From: an uncultured Sutterella sp.
Lineage (GTDB): Bacteria; Pseudomonadota; Gammaproteobacteria; Burkholderiales; Burkholderiaceae_F
Reading direction: 5' to 3'
Length of the DNA stretch: 64,000 nt
Assembly: GCA_900545335.1 (NCBI GenBank)
Contig: UQYP01000007.1
Location: 50,335-114,334, forward strand
The position numbers and the translations under genes were made by a program. Shown in pieces: positions 25,778 to 33,061 of the stretch. The notes under the pieces are model-generated. The model had not been told where the DNA came from. It made no database searches and was given only the letters and a program-made list of their open reading frames with translations. Position 1 is the stretch's first letter; each line of letters starts with the position of its first letter.

Positions 25778-26427
25778 ATGCCGACATTGTCGCTCTCTTA
25801 GGTGAGGGCTTTATTGAAACGGTCATCATGGTGATCGGCAGCGGTATCCTCGGGAGCATTATCGGCATTCCGTTGGGTGTTTTGCTTCACGTGACGGACA
25901 AAGACGGATTAATGCCGAAGCTTGCTACCAATGCTGTGGTTGGGGTCATTGTCAATGCCATCCGCTCCACACCTTTTATCATTTTGCTCGTTGCGATTTA
26001 CCCATTAACGCGCTTAATCGTCGGCACCACCATCGGTACAGCAGCAACACTTGTCCCCTTAGTGATCGGCGTTGCACCGTTTATTGCACGTTTGGTAGAA
26101 ACAAGCCTCAGAGAGGTTGATCGGGGGTTGATTGAAGCTGCCCAATCGATGGGGGCAACCAATATGCAAATCATCAACAAAGTGTTGCTGCCCGAAGCCA
26201 TGCCCGGCATTGTGGCCGGCGTGACGATTGCCATTGTCACTTTGGTAGGCTATTCAGCCATGGCCGGAGCCATTGGCGGCGGTGGCTTAGGCGACATCGG
26301 CATCCGCTACGGACACAATCGTTATATGCCCGATGTCATGTGGACGGTTGTTTTGATTTTGGTTGTTTATGTTCAAGTCATCCAAAGTTTCGGAGACTGG
26401 TGCGTGAGAAAAGTCTCCAAGCGCTGA
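25774..26427 (+). CDS. metI: Methionine ABC importer, permease MetI
   Basis: 217-residue permease with about five hydrophobic helices and the ABC permease EAA loop (IEAAQSMGATNMQIINKVLLP, about 126-146). Pairs with MetN as a homodimer in the inner membrane. Near-C-terminal GAIGGGGLGDIGIRYG is typical of MetI. Terminator at 26436-26480. Confidence 0.94.
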   Translation: MNADIVALLGEGFIETVIMVIGSGILGSIIGIPLGVLLHVTDKDGLMPKLATNAVVGVIVNAIRSTPFIILLVAIYPLTRLIVGTTIGTAATLVPLVIGVAPFIARLVETSLREVDRGLIEAAQSMGATNMQIINKVLLPEAMPGIVAGVTIAIVTLVGYSAMAGAIGGGGLGDIGIRYGHNRYMPDVMWTVVLILVVYVQVIQSFGDWCVRKVSKR

Positions 26428-26435
26428 TTGAAAAA

Positions 26436-26480
26436 GTGCCGGCTAAGTCGCTTTTATTGACTCTGACCGGCACCTCTTTT
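26436..26480 (+). terminator. Terminator of metNI
   Basis: GTGCCGG (26436-26442) pairs with CCGGCAC (26467-26473); an inner AGTC/GACT helix is enclosed; CTCTTTT follows. Confidence 0.7.
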
Positions 26481-26496
26481 ATTGATTGACTCAAAC

Positions 26497-27033
26497 TTAC
26501 TTGGCTTTTTCTTTCACCTTTTCTTTTTCTCTGATTTCAATTTCCTTACCGGTTGCCATTTCAACGAGCTGCGTTAATCGATCCTCAACTTCTCCAACAC
26601 TTGCAGAAAGCGAATTGACTGTGTCCTGGGCACTTTCATCTACTGCAGCCTGTAAACCGTTCACGGCCGCCATAATAGAGGCATGACGAGAGGCGCTTTG
26701 ATTTTGCAGTTCGAGCATTTGCTTTTGCATCTCATTTTTTAATTCCGTAAAACGGGATTGCTCGGCCTTTTGCGCGAGTTCACGGGCCTGCTGCAGCTGT
26801 TTATTCACGCGGCGCAGCTCCATGGACAATGCGGCCTGCTGAACAAATCCGTATATCAGACAAATCAAAATAACTAAGCCAGGACCCAAAAGCAGAATCA
26901 GGCCGAGCGGCGCTTGAATTTCAGTCCACAACAGATTGACGTTGACATTGGCCATTACTCCCTGCCAGTTAACAACCAGGAAGACGGTACACAGAACAAA
27001 GAGCAATAACAAAAAAACACTTCTTAAATGCAT
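26497..27033 (-). CDS. LapA-like membrane protein with coiled-coil tail
   Basis: 178 residues: two membrane helices (about 5-24 and 42-66) in the arrangement of LapA/DUF1049 proteins, then a long Gln/Lys/Glu/Arg-rich coiled coil (about 70-150) and a charged C-terminus of alternating Lys and Glu. LapA proteins work in lipopolysaccharide assembly regulation in enterobacteria; here family membership rests on topology and the FLVVNW segment, so function is uncertain. It is alone on the reverse strand between metI and upp. Confidence 0.6.
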   Translation of the reverse strand: MHLRSVFLLLLFVLCTVFLVVNWQGVMANVNVNLLWTEIQAPLGLILLLGPGLVILICLIYGFVQQAALSMELRRVNKQLQQARELAQKAEQSRFTELKNEMQKQMLELQNQSASRHASIMAAVNGLQAAVDESAQDTVNSLSASVGEVEDRLTQLVEMATGKEIEIREKEKVKEKAK

Positions 27034-27173
27034 GATGAATTCCGAAAGAAGTTGGTTAACGGCTTAACTCTAACACGGGCAGGCAACAGAGGCGACGAAT
27101 TTTTGAAAAAGAATTTTTCTATTCAGCTGCAAAAAGGCTAAGATGAGACAGTTATCTAAAAGGAGAATATCTC

Positions 27174-27821
27174 ATGCGCCACGATCCCAGATTCCCGCAT
27201 TTACACATCGTCGATCACCCTTTGATTCAACACAAACTCAGCATTATGCGAGACAAAAACACCTGTACGAAGGATTTTCGCGCCCTGCTGCGTGAAATTG
27301 CTCTTTTGATGGGATACGAAGTCACTCGCAATTTACCTCTCACTACGCATAGTATCGAAACCCCGCTTTGCCGCTTTGACGCTCCGGTTTTAGCCGATAA
27401 AAAGCCTGTCATTGTTCCGATTCTTCGCGCCGGTCTCGGCATGGCTGACGGCTTTTTGGAACTGATGCCTTCTGCCCGTGTCGGTCATATCGGCATGTAC
27501 CGCGATGAAAATAAGCGCCCGGTGGAGTATCTCGTAAAGCTCCCTGACTTAGAAGGCCGAACCTTTTTCTTAGTTGATCCCATGCTGGCAACCGGATATT
27601 CGGCTGCACATGGTGTGGATGTCTTAAAGAAAAGAGGTGTGAGCGGTAAAGACATCATTTTTATGTCGCTGCTGTGTGCTCCGGAAGGCGTAGAAACTTT
27701 CCAGAAACTTCATCCCGATGTTGAGGTTTACACAGCGAGCCTCGATGATCATTTGAACGAAAAAGCCTACATTGTCCCCGGACTGGGTGATGCCGGAGAC
27801 CGTTTGTACGGCACTTTGTAA
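27174..27821 (+). CDS. upp: Uracil phosphoribosyltransferase
   Basis: Salvages uracil to UMP with PRPP. Visible blocks: HPLIQHKLSIMRDK, VPILRAGLGMADG, and the PRPP loop FFLVDPMLATGYSA (residues ~130-143). The last is normally DPMLATGGS, so Tyr in place of the second Gly is a minor variation. 215 residues. AAAAGGAG lies well spaced before the ATG. Confidence 0.95.
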   Translation: MRHDPRFPHLHIVDHPLIQHKLSIMRDKNTCTKDFRALLREIALLMGYEVTRNLPLTTHSIETPLCRFDAPVLADKKPVIVPILRAGLGMADGFLELMPSARVGHIGMYRDENKRPVEYLVKLPDLEGRTFFLVDPMLATGYSAAHGVDVLKKRGVSGKDIIFMSLLCAPEGVETFQKLHPDVEVYTASLDDHLNEKAYIVPGLGDAGDRLYGTL

Positions 27822-27836
27822 TCAAACAATAAAAAT

Positions 27837-27850
27837 AAGGGTTAACCCTA
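27837..27850 (+). promoter_or_regulatory. Palindromic operator copy 1 upstream of frdC
   Basis: AAGGGTTAACCCTA with the perfect 10-bp palindrome GGGTTAACCC. Identical over 14 bases to the copy at 27890, 53 bp away (about five helical turns). The same AGGG..CCCT core precedes dcuA and dcuC. Confidence 0.6.
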
Positions 27851-27889
27851 GTGATTTTTAGGTTTTACCAGTTCCGAATACATACATTT

Positions 27890-27903
27890 AAGGGTTAACC
27901 CTA
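27890..27903 (+). promoter_or_regulatory. Palindromic operator copy 2 upstream of frdC
   Basis: AAGGGTTAACCCTA, an exact repeat of the copy at 27837. A weak -10-like TTAAAT lies at 27923-27928, which would put this site about 38 bases before a transcription start. Confidence 0.6.
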
Positions 27904-28004
27904 ATCAAAACCTTAAAAAAACTTAAATTAATCTGAAAAAACCTCCAAACTTATGACATAACTCAAACCTTTTTACAAAAAAATGGAGGATGATACGCAT
28001 GTCG

Positions 28005-28036
28005 GAACGCAGGAGCGTTCTGTCTGTTTGTTTTTT
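28005..28036 (+). terminator. Terminator-like hairpin in the frdC leader (possible attenuator)
   Basis: GAACGC (28005-28010), loop AGGA, GCGTTC (28015-28020), then TGTCTGTTTGTTTTTT. It lies between the operators and the frdC ATG. If transcription starts near the operators, this hairpin would need to be read through; a second promoter-like pair (TTGGAC 28057-28062, GACAAT 28081-28086) lies beyond it. Confidence 0.45.
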
Positions 28037-28098
28037 ATAAAAAGTCATCAAAGCGCTTGGACCGCGTTTTGAGTTTTTAGGACAATAACTTCTTAATA

Positions 28099-28111
28099 AA
28101 AGGTTAACTCT
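28099..28111 (+). promoter_or_regulatory. Degenerate third operator copy over the frdC ribosome-binding region
   Basis: AAAGGTTAACTCT matches AAGGGTTAACCCT at 11 of 13 positions and overlaps the only AGG available as a Shine-Dalgarno for the ATG at 28116. It may be chance. Confidence 0.3.
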
Positions 28112-28115
28112 CATC

Positions 28116-28907
28116 ATGTCGATGTATACCTCTGATCAAGAAAAGTATTCCAACACCCCGACGTCTGAAGAAGTCATCGCCGGTGTGGAATTGCGCAACG
28201 CCAAGCGTAAGAGCAGATGGCCGGCTTACTGCGACGTGGCTCAGTCTGTGACTGGCTTGTTGCTCGGCATCTTCCTGTTCTGCCACATGGCTTTCACGAG
28301 CTCCATTCAATTGGGCAAGGACGTGTTCTGGAACTTGGTGGCCTTCTCCGGCGGCTATATCTTTGACGGCGAAGAACACGCCTGGATGCACGTTGCCTTA
28401 ATCGGCGCCATCACCCTCTTGGTGATCATTCACGCTTTGATGGCTTTGCGTCGCTTCCCGACGAGCTATCGCATGTTCCACAACATCAAGAGCCAATATC
28501 AATTCATTGCTCACCGTGACACCACCCTCTGGATCGTTCAGATTGTGACCGCTGTGATCTTGACCGGCATGGTCTTCCCGCACGTCACCCCGATGATCCT
28601 TGATCCGGAAGCTATCGGCCCGAACTTCTCCTCTGTTCACACCTATCACAACGGTTTGCTCTGGACGTTCGTCTTCTTGGTGGCTACCGAATTGCACGGT
28701 ATGATCGGTTTGTATCGTTTGGCTGTTAAGTGGGACGTTCTCGCCGGCAACCGCGAAGCTCTCCGCAAGATCATGTACTGCGTGGTTGTTTTGATGATCG
28801 CCTGCGGTTCTATGACGATGTGGACGTACTACAGCAACGGTAAGGCCCTTGTTGAAAGCGGTGAACCGATTGTTAAATATGAACCGGTTAACAACTGGTG
28901 GAAGTAA
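28116..28907 (+). CDS. frdC: Fumarate reductase cytochrome b subunit (di-haem, Wolinella type)
   Basis: 263-residue membrane anchor of quinol:fumarate reductase. It matches the epsilonproteobacterial FrdC plan: five hydrophobic helices and four His in the places of the haem ligands (H57 in LFCHMAF, H106 in VIIHALMALRRFP, H156 in FPHVTPM, H194 in TELHGMIGLYRLAVKW). E192 corresponds to the proton-pathway Glu180 of Wolinella. By eye, the quinol-site Glu66 of Wolinella aligns with Ser/Gly here (AFSGGYIFDGEE). It takes electrons from menaquinol and passes them to FrdB. frdAB lie ~32 kb away on the other strand. Codon use is highly biased, implying strong expression. Confidence 0.93.
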   Translation: MSMYTSDQEKYSNTPTSEEVIAGVELRNAKRKSRWPAYCDVAQSVTGLLLGIFLFCHMAFTSSIQLGKDVFWNLVAFSGGYIFDGEEHAWMHVALIGAITLLVIIHALMALRRFPTSYRMFHNIKSQYQFIAHRDTTLWIVQIVTAVILTGMVFPHVTPMILDPEAIGPNFSSVHTYHNGLLWTFVFLVATELHGMIGLYRLAVKWDVLAGNREALRKIMYCVVVLMIACGSMTMWTYYSNGKALVESGEPIVKYEPVNNWWK

Positions 28908-28934
28908 TATTCAGTGACAACTGATTAGTACTTA

Positions 28935-28959
28935 ACGCGGCCTTCGGGCCGCGTTTTTT
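28935..28959 (+). terminator. Terminator of frdC
   Basis: ACGCGGCC (28935-28942), TTCG tetraloop, GGCCGCGT (28947-28954), T-run. Very strong. Confidence 0.95.
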
Positions 28960-29018
28960 GTTCTTTTAAGATCCTTGGGATACACTCTCTTGGTTAAATG
29001 ACTTATAAGGGACTCAAT

Positions 29019-29366
29019 ATGCGTTTTGCACTTTTAGCAGCAACTGCGGCCGCTGCCATTGCATTGACTGGCTGTATGGCTCATTCAGTCACCCCTCAGG
29101 CTCAAAAAGTAGTGATCGTTCAAAGTCTTCCGACTCAGTTTCAATGCACTTACAAAGGAGAGGTTGTTGGATCTCAGGGCAATTGGCTGACCGGCAGCTG
29201 GACTACAAACAGAAATTTAGCGCTCGGGGCAAGAAATGATTTACGAAATGAAGCCGCAAAGCTTGGCGCTAATGTGGTGGTCATTACTGAAACGCTCAAC
29301 TCCACCGACGAAGATAACTCTCTGGAAAACATCACTCACGTCGGTAGAGCTTACATCTGCCGCTAA
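29019..29366 (+). CDS. Small lipoprotein, DUF4156-like
   Basis: 115 residues with a lipoprotein signal: MRFALLAATAAAAIALTGC, lipobox LTGC, Cys near residue 19. The mature part contains Cys pairs and the block DLRNEAAKLGANVVVIT, typical of small DUF4156/RcsF-like envelope lipoproteins. Function unknown. The start is ATG 29019 after GGGAC; an earlier ATG (28998) gives a worse signal. It overlaps the convergent regulator's end by four bases. Confidence 0.75.
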   Translation: MRFALLAATAAAAIALTGCMAHSVTPQAQKVVIVQSLPTQFQCTYKGEVVGSQGNWLTGSWTTNRNLALGARNDLRNEAAKLGANVVVITETLNSTDEDNSLENITHVGRAYICR

Positions 29367-30028
29367 ATAGTGACTCCACGGTCACGAGCCCATAATGCGG
29401 CCTGCGTGCGTGAGGCAAATCCCATTTTCTTCAGGATATGCTTCACGTGCACTTTGACTGTCCCCAGTTGAATCGATAGGTATTCCCCTGTCTGCTGATT
29501 GCTCATTCCGATTGAGAGGCACTTCAGTACGTCTTTTTCGCGGCTTGTGAGACAGTTTAAATCGCGATCCACCTCACCCGTATCGTCTCTAAAGGCGCGC
29601 GTCAAGGCAGCCATCAAGCGATTGCTGACAACGACCTTACCGCTGCACACTCGTTTGACTTGAGACAATAATTCCGGCACCTCAATTAATTTTGACAAGT
29701 AGCCTTCTGCCTGAAGCTGAACCGTAGCCATCAGTTCTTCACTATCGTCGCGATCGGTCATCATCACAACTCGGGCCGGCCGATGAAGGTTTTTTGCATA
29801 ACGCAAAAGCTCAATAGCGGCCCCTTTTTTCATGTGCATGTCCACAATGACAAGATCGGGCTGAAGTCGGTCGATATAGAACATCCCCAACTGTTTATCT
29901 CCGGTTTCGGCCACATTGCCAAAGTCGCTGTCATCGTGAAGCAGTTTGGCCAGAGCCTCCCTAAACAAAGGAGAGGCATCCACAATCACCACACTGCTTT
30001 TCTTATTGCTTTCTTCGGTTTGAATCAT
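29363..30028 (-). CDS. NarL/FixJ-family response regulator
   Basis: 221 residues: a receiver domain (about 10-125) with phospho-acceptor Asp in LVIVDMHM, switch Thr in VMMTDRD and Lys in GYLSKL; then a LuxR-type helix-turn-helix (about 155-215) with LTSREKDVLKCLSIGMSNQQTGEYL. The acidic pocket is VDA where most NarL-type receivers have DD. No sensor kinase is adjacent. ATG 30028 is taken as the start; a GTG at 30052 lies in a hairpin. Closest regulator to frdC, so a candidate for control of fumarate or nitrate respiration, but that is inference. Confidence 0.88.
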   Translation of the reverse strand: MIQTEESNKKSSVVIVDASPLFREALAKLLHDDSDFGNVAETGDKQLGMFYIDRLQPDLVIVDMHMKKGAAIELLRYAKNLHRPARVVMMTDRDDSEELMATVQLQAEGYLSKLIEVPELLSQVKRVCSGKVVVSNRLMAALTRAFRDDTGEVDRDLNCLTSREKDVLKCLSIGMSNQQTGEYLSIQLGTVKVHVKHILKKMGFASRTQAALWARDRGVTI

Positions 30029-30036
30029 GACATTGC

Positions 30037-30060
30037 GGCGTGCCGTTTCCACGGCACGCC
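30037..30060 (-). terminator. Strong hairpin between the amidase and regulator genes
   Basis: GGCGTGCCGT, loop TTCC, ACGGCACGCC: perfect 10-bp stem. On the reverse strand it follows the amidase gene and ends nine bases before the regulator ATG, with no U-tract; it may shape translation of the regulator rather than end transcription. Confidence 0.5.
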
Positions 30061-30075
30061 ATCGGTTCTTTATGT

Positions 30076-31344
30076 TTATTGAGCGTCAAAATGAGAAACA
30101 GCTGCCCACAAAATATCCGTTCCCTGCATAAAGTCTTTCATTTCCATAGCTTCATGAGGATTGTGAGAGCCCAGCTGATTGGCCACAAAAATCATCGCAA
30201 CGGGAATACCGTTGTTGCCTAAAACAGCGGAATCGTGACCGGCACCGGATGCCAAACGCATGCAGGGGACATTCTCGGCTTTAGCGCTCGCTTCAAGGTG
30301 TTCACTTAACTTAACGTCAACACCGGAGGGAGCAGTGAGCAGCGCCTGGTCATATTCAATCTTCACGCCGCGCTCTTCGGCAACCTCTTCTCCGTATTTT
30401 TTCATCAATTCATGGAATTGTTGAGCGGTTTCTGCACTTAAACTGCGAATATCCACCGAGAAGGTCACTTCACCGGGAATGACGGAAATGGCTGCGCTCG
30501 AAGCCATTTTCAAAACACCCACCGTAAAAACAAGATCTTTACCTTGAATAAGCCAGCGGTCCCATGCGCGATCAACTCTTTGCATCCAGTCGGTAAAGGC
30601 CATCAGCGCATCATGACGATAAGGTTTATCGGTCGCACCGGAGTGAGCAGCTTCGCCCAAAATACGCACCGCCTTATGGCGGATATTGCCTCGAATCCCT
30701 GTCACAATGCCCGCACGGGCTTCTTTTTGAGCATCAAGCGTCGGCCCCTGTTCAATATGCAATTCAACAAAAGCCGCAATACGATCGGTATCAATTAAGG
30801 GTTTGCCGCCCGAAACCGCTTCCGGGTCAATTCCGCAGGATTGCATGGCTTCAGACAACGTGCAGGAACCATCGCGAATCTTCAAAGCCAAGTCCTTTTG
30901 CGTTAATTTACCCAGCATGCCGAGCGATCCCATGTAGGCTTTACCGAAAAATGAGCTTTCCTCACCGCGCATCATCAGCACCGTGTAGTCACGTGCAGGC
31001 TGATAATTTTCTTCACGCATCCACCAAGCAACCGTCAGAGCAGCCGTCACACCGGCAAGTCCGTCATAGTTGCCGCCCTGCGGAACACTGTCAACATGGG
31101 AGCCGGCAACAAAAGCGCGCAAAGTGCGATCTTTACCGGGCAAGGTCATCCAGACATTGCCGGCACGGTCTGAAACGATTTCCAAATTTAATGTTTCGCC
31201 GATTTTTTTGAGATACTCGAGAACTTCCGTTTCCTTAGTCGAGAAAGCTTGGCGGGTCACACCCTGAACATCTCGGCTCATTTCACGAATATCATCAAAA
31301 ATTTGCTTGGCAAATTCCAAACCTTTTTGCTGCAACTCTGACAT
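30076..31344 (-). CDS. M20-family hydantoinase/carbamoylase-type amidase
   Basis: 422-residue Zn-dependent hydrolase of the N-carbamoyl-L-amino-acid amidohydrolase/allantoate amidohydrolase group. Metal-binding segments: GSHVDSVPQGGNYDG, MRGEESSFFGKAYMGS, ELHIEQGP and the C-terminal SGAGHDSAVL and SHNPHEAMEM. It would cleave an N-carbamoyl amino acid, ureidoglycolate/allantoate or a similar amide; the substrate cannot be fixed from sequence. Divergent from the dcuC gene, and with the AbgA-like gene it makes a pair of amide hydrolases around a carrier. Confidence 0.88.
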   Translation of the reverse strand: MSELQQKGLEFAKQIFDDIREMSRDVQGVTRQAFSTKETEVLEYLKKIGETLNLEIVSDRAGNVWMTLPGKDRTLRAFVAGSHVDSVPQGGNYDGLAGVTAALTVAWWMREENYQPARDYTVLMMRGEESSFFGKAYMGSLGMLGKLTQKDLALKIRDGSCTLSEAMQSCGIDPEAVSGGKPLIDTDRIAAFVELHIEQGPTLDAQKEARAGIVTGIRGNIRHKAVRILGEAAHSGATDKPYRHDALMAFTDWMQRVDRAWDRWLIQGKDLVFTVGVLKMASSAAISVIPGEVTFSVDIRSLSAETAQQFHELMKKYGEEVAEERGVKIEYDQALLTAPSGVDVKLSEHLEASAKAENVPCMRLASGAGHDSAVLGNNGIPVAMIFVANQLGSHNPHEAMEMKDFMQGTDILWAAVSHFDAQ

Positions 31345-31538
31345 GTTTAGTCTCCATGAAATTAATAAACATCCTCATTTTAGGGATATTCTCAGCTAAA
31401 AGAGAAGCTTAAGTATGAATTAAATACTTTTAAATCAAAGTGTTGCTTATTTTCTTTCAGCAATCTCAATTGCTTTATTGTCTTGAGTCAAAGAACTCAT
31501 GAAATTTACAAACTTCTTTCCTCAAAGCTATTCGTTAC

Positions 31539-31551
31539 AGGGATTCCCCTA
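31539..31551 (+). promoter_or_regulatory. Operator-like palindrome upstream of dcuC
   Basis: AGGGATTCCCCTA, 11 of 13 matches to the dcuA site AGGGTTTTCCCTA. Its centre is about 40-43 bases before the start predicted from TAGGAT/GATACT (31573-31581), the spacing expected for an activator touching sigma factor. Confidence 0.5.
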
Positions 31552-31590
31552 TGGGCAAAGTTACCAAAAGTGTAGGATACTTAACGCAGT

Positions 31591-31630
31591 GAGAAAACCG
31601 CCGTCAAGAGCGGCAATTTCTCGTGTTTTT
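31591..31630 (+). promoter_or_regulatory. Leader hairpin of dcuC
   Basis: GAGAAA (31591-31596) pairs with TTTCTC (31617-31622), enclosing a CCGC/GCGG stem; GTGTTTTT follows. It resembles a terminator or a 5'-protective hairpin close to the predicted transcript start. Confidence 0.4.
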
Positions 31631-31652
31631 AACCTTTTACAGGGAATTTCTC

Positions 31653-32924
31653 ATGTCGTTGCTTGAATGGTTGGCAATTGCCGTTACGATTTTGACGGTA
31701 TATGCCTTGATCAAACGATTGGAAACGCGTCTCGTGCTCTTTACGGCCGGTTTCGTGCTCTGCTTGGTATCCATGGATCCGATGAGTGCGTTGAATTCGT
31801 TTGCTAAGTCCATGACCAACAACTCTTTGGTGATGGCAATCTGCTCTTCGATGGGTTTCGCTTTCATTGCAAACTACACCGAATGTGACCGTAGTCTCGT
31901 TCACTACTTGGCCGCTCCGATTCGCGGTTTGGGCGTCTTCCTGATCCCGATCTGCACGGCTGTGACTTTCTTCATTAACATTGCTATTCCGTCTGCAGCC
32001 GGTTGCGCTGCTGCCGTGGGTTCCACGTTGATTCCGGTGATGTTGCGCGCCGGTATCAAACCCGCCGCTGCCGCTGCTGCCGTGATGGGCGGTACGATCG
32101 GTTCTTACCTCTCTCCGGGTACGTCCCACAACCCGTTCGTTGCTGAAATGGCCGGCATCGACGTGATGGACTTCATTGCCTACCACGCCTTCTGGTCTAT
32201 CCTTTGCGGCGCTATCGTTGTGGTCGGCTTGCTCGTCGTCTGCATGGTCTTAGGTGACCATAAGGGTGAAAAGGTTGAAGCCGAAGTGAAGAAGGACGAC
32301 AAGCCCTTCAAGCCCAATGTTCTTAAGGCCATCATGCCGCTCGTTCCGATCACGATCCTCGTTGTCGGTAACGTTTGGTTGCCTGTTATCAAGATGGGTG
32401 TGGCTCAAGCCATGGTCTTGGGTGCTGTTATCACGCTGTTGCTCAGCTTTGCTGTTGACCGTACGGATCCGCAGGAATTCTCCAAGCGCTTCTTCAACGG
32501 TATGGGCAAGGGCTACGCTGATGTGATGGGTATCATCATCGCTGCCGGTGTGTTCGCCGCCGGCTTGCGTGCTACCGGTTTGATCGATACGTTCGTTGAC
32601 GTGCTCAAGCACTCCAATGATATCGCTCGCTGGGGTGGTTCTCTCGGTCCGTGGATCATGGGTACGATTACGGGTTCCGGTGACGCCGCTACGATGGCCT
32701 TCAACGAAGCTGTTACACCGCATGCTCCTGAATTCGGTATGGAAATTAAGTCCTTGGGTGCTTTGGCCTTCTTGACCGGTGCCTTGGGTCGTACGATGAG
32801 CCCGATCGCCGGTGCTATGGTTGTGGTTTCCGGTATCGCTATGGCTAACCCGATGGACGTCGCTAAGCGCACGGCTCTGCCCTGCACGGTCTGCGTGTTC
32901 GTCCTGGCTTTGTTCATGGTCTAG
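31653..32924 (+). CDS. dcuC: C4-dicarboxylate carrier, DcuC family
   Basis: 423-residue inner-membrane carrier with about eleven to twelve hydrophobic segments and the DcuC-family features SPGTSHNPFVAEMAG and TGSGDAATMAFNEAVTPHAPEFG. DcuC proteins export succinate during fumarate or mixed-acid growth, though some relatives carry other acids, and the flanking amide hydrolases leave room for a different substrate. The start is ATG 31653 after AGGG. Codon use is extremely biased (few TTA/CTA/TCA), like frd and aspA. Confidence 0.88.
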   Translation: MSLLEWLAIAVTILTVYALIKRLETRLVLFTAGFVLCLVSMDPMSALNSFAKSMTNNSLVMAICSSMGFAFIANYTECDRSLVHYLAAPIRGLGVFLIPICTAVTFFINIAIPSAAGCAAAVGSTLIPVMLRAGIKPAAAAAAVMGGTIGSYLSPGTSHNPFVAEMAGIDVMDFIAYHAFWSILCGAIVVVGLLVVCMVLGDHKGEKVEAEVKKDDKPFKPNVLKAIMPLVPITILVVGNVWLPVIKMGVAQAMVLGAVITLLLSFAVDRTDPQEFSKRFFNGMGKGYADVMGIIIAAGVFAAGLRATGLIDTFVDVLKHSNDIARWGGSLGPWIMGTITGSGDAATMAFNEAVTPHAPEFGMEIKSLGALAFLTGALGRTMSPIAGAMVVVSGIAMANPMDVAKRTALPCTVCVFVLALFMV

Positions 32925-32956
32925 TCTCATCAGACACAGAACTTAACCAAACTCAA

Positions 32957-32990
32957 AAGAGGGGAAGATTAATGCTTCCCCTCTTTTTTT
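32957..32990 (+). terminator. Terminator of dcuC
   Basis: AAGAGGGGAAG (32957-32967), loop, CTTCCCCTCTT (32975-32985), T-run. Confidence 0.95.
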
Positions 32991-33061
32991 CAGGACTACA
33001 ATTTTCCTGAGGAAGAGGATTTCCTCTCGAAATTTCTGATTTTGGTTTGGAGAAATGAATC

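Larger units (their letters stand above)
31345..31652. other. 308-base divergent region between amidase and dcuC
   Basis: AT-rich and non-coding. It holds the operator-like AGGGATTCCCCTA (31539-31551), a possible -10 TAGGAT (31573-31578) placing that operator about 40 bases before the start, and a hairpin (31591-31622) in the dcuC leader. A TGAGT/ACTCA inverted repeat near 31484-31500 lies on the amidase side. Confidence 0.6.

Noticed and set aside
31629..32930. Long open frames opposite dcuC
   Set aside because: In-register shadows; low-complexity Arg/His/Gln/Thr-rich products.
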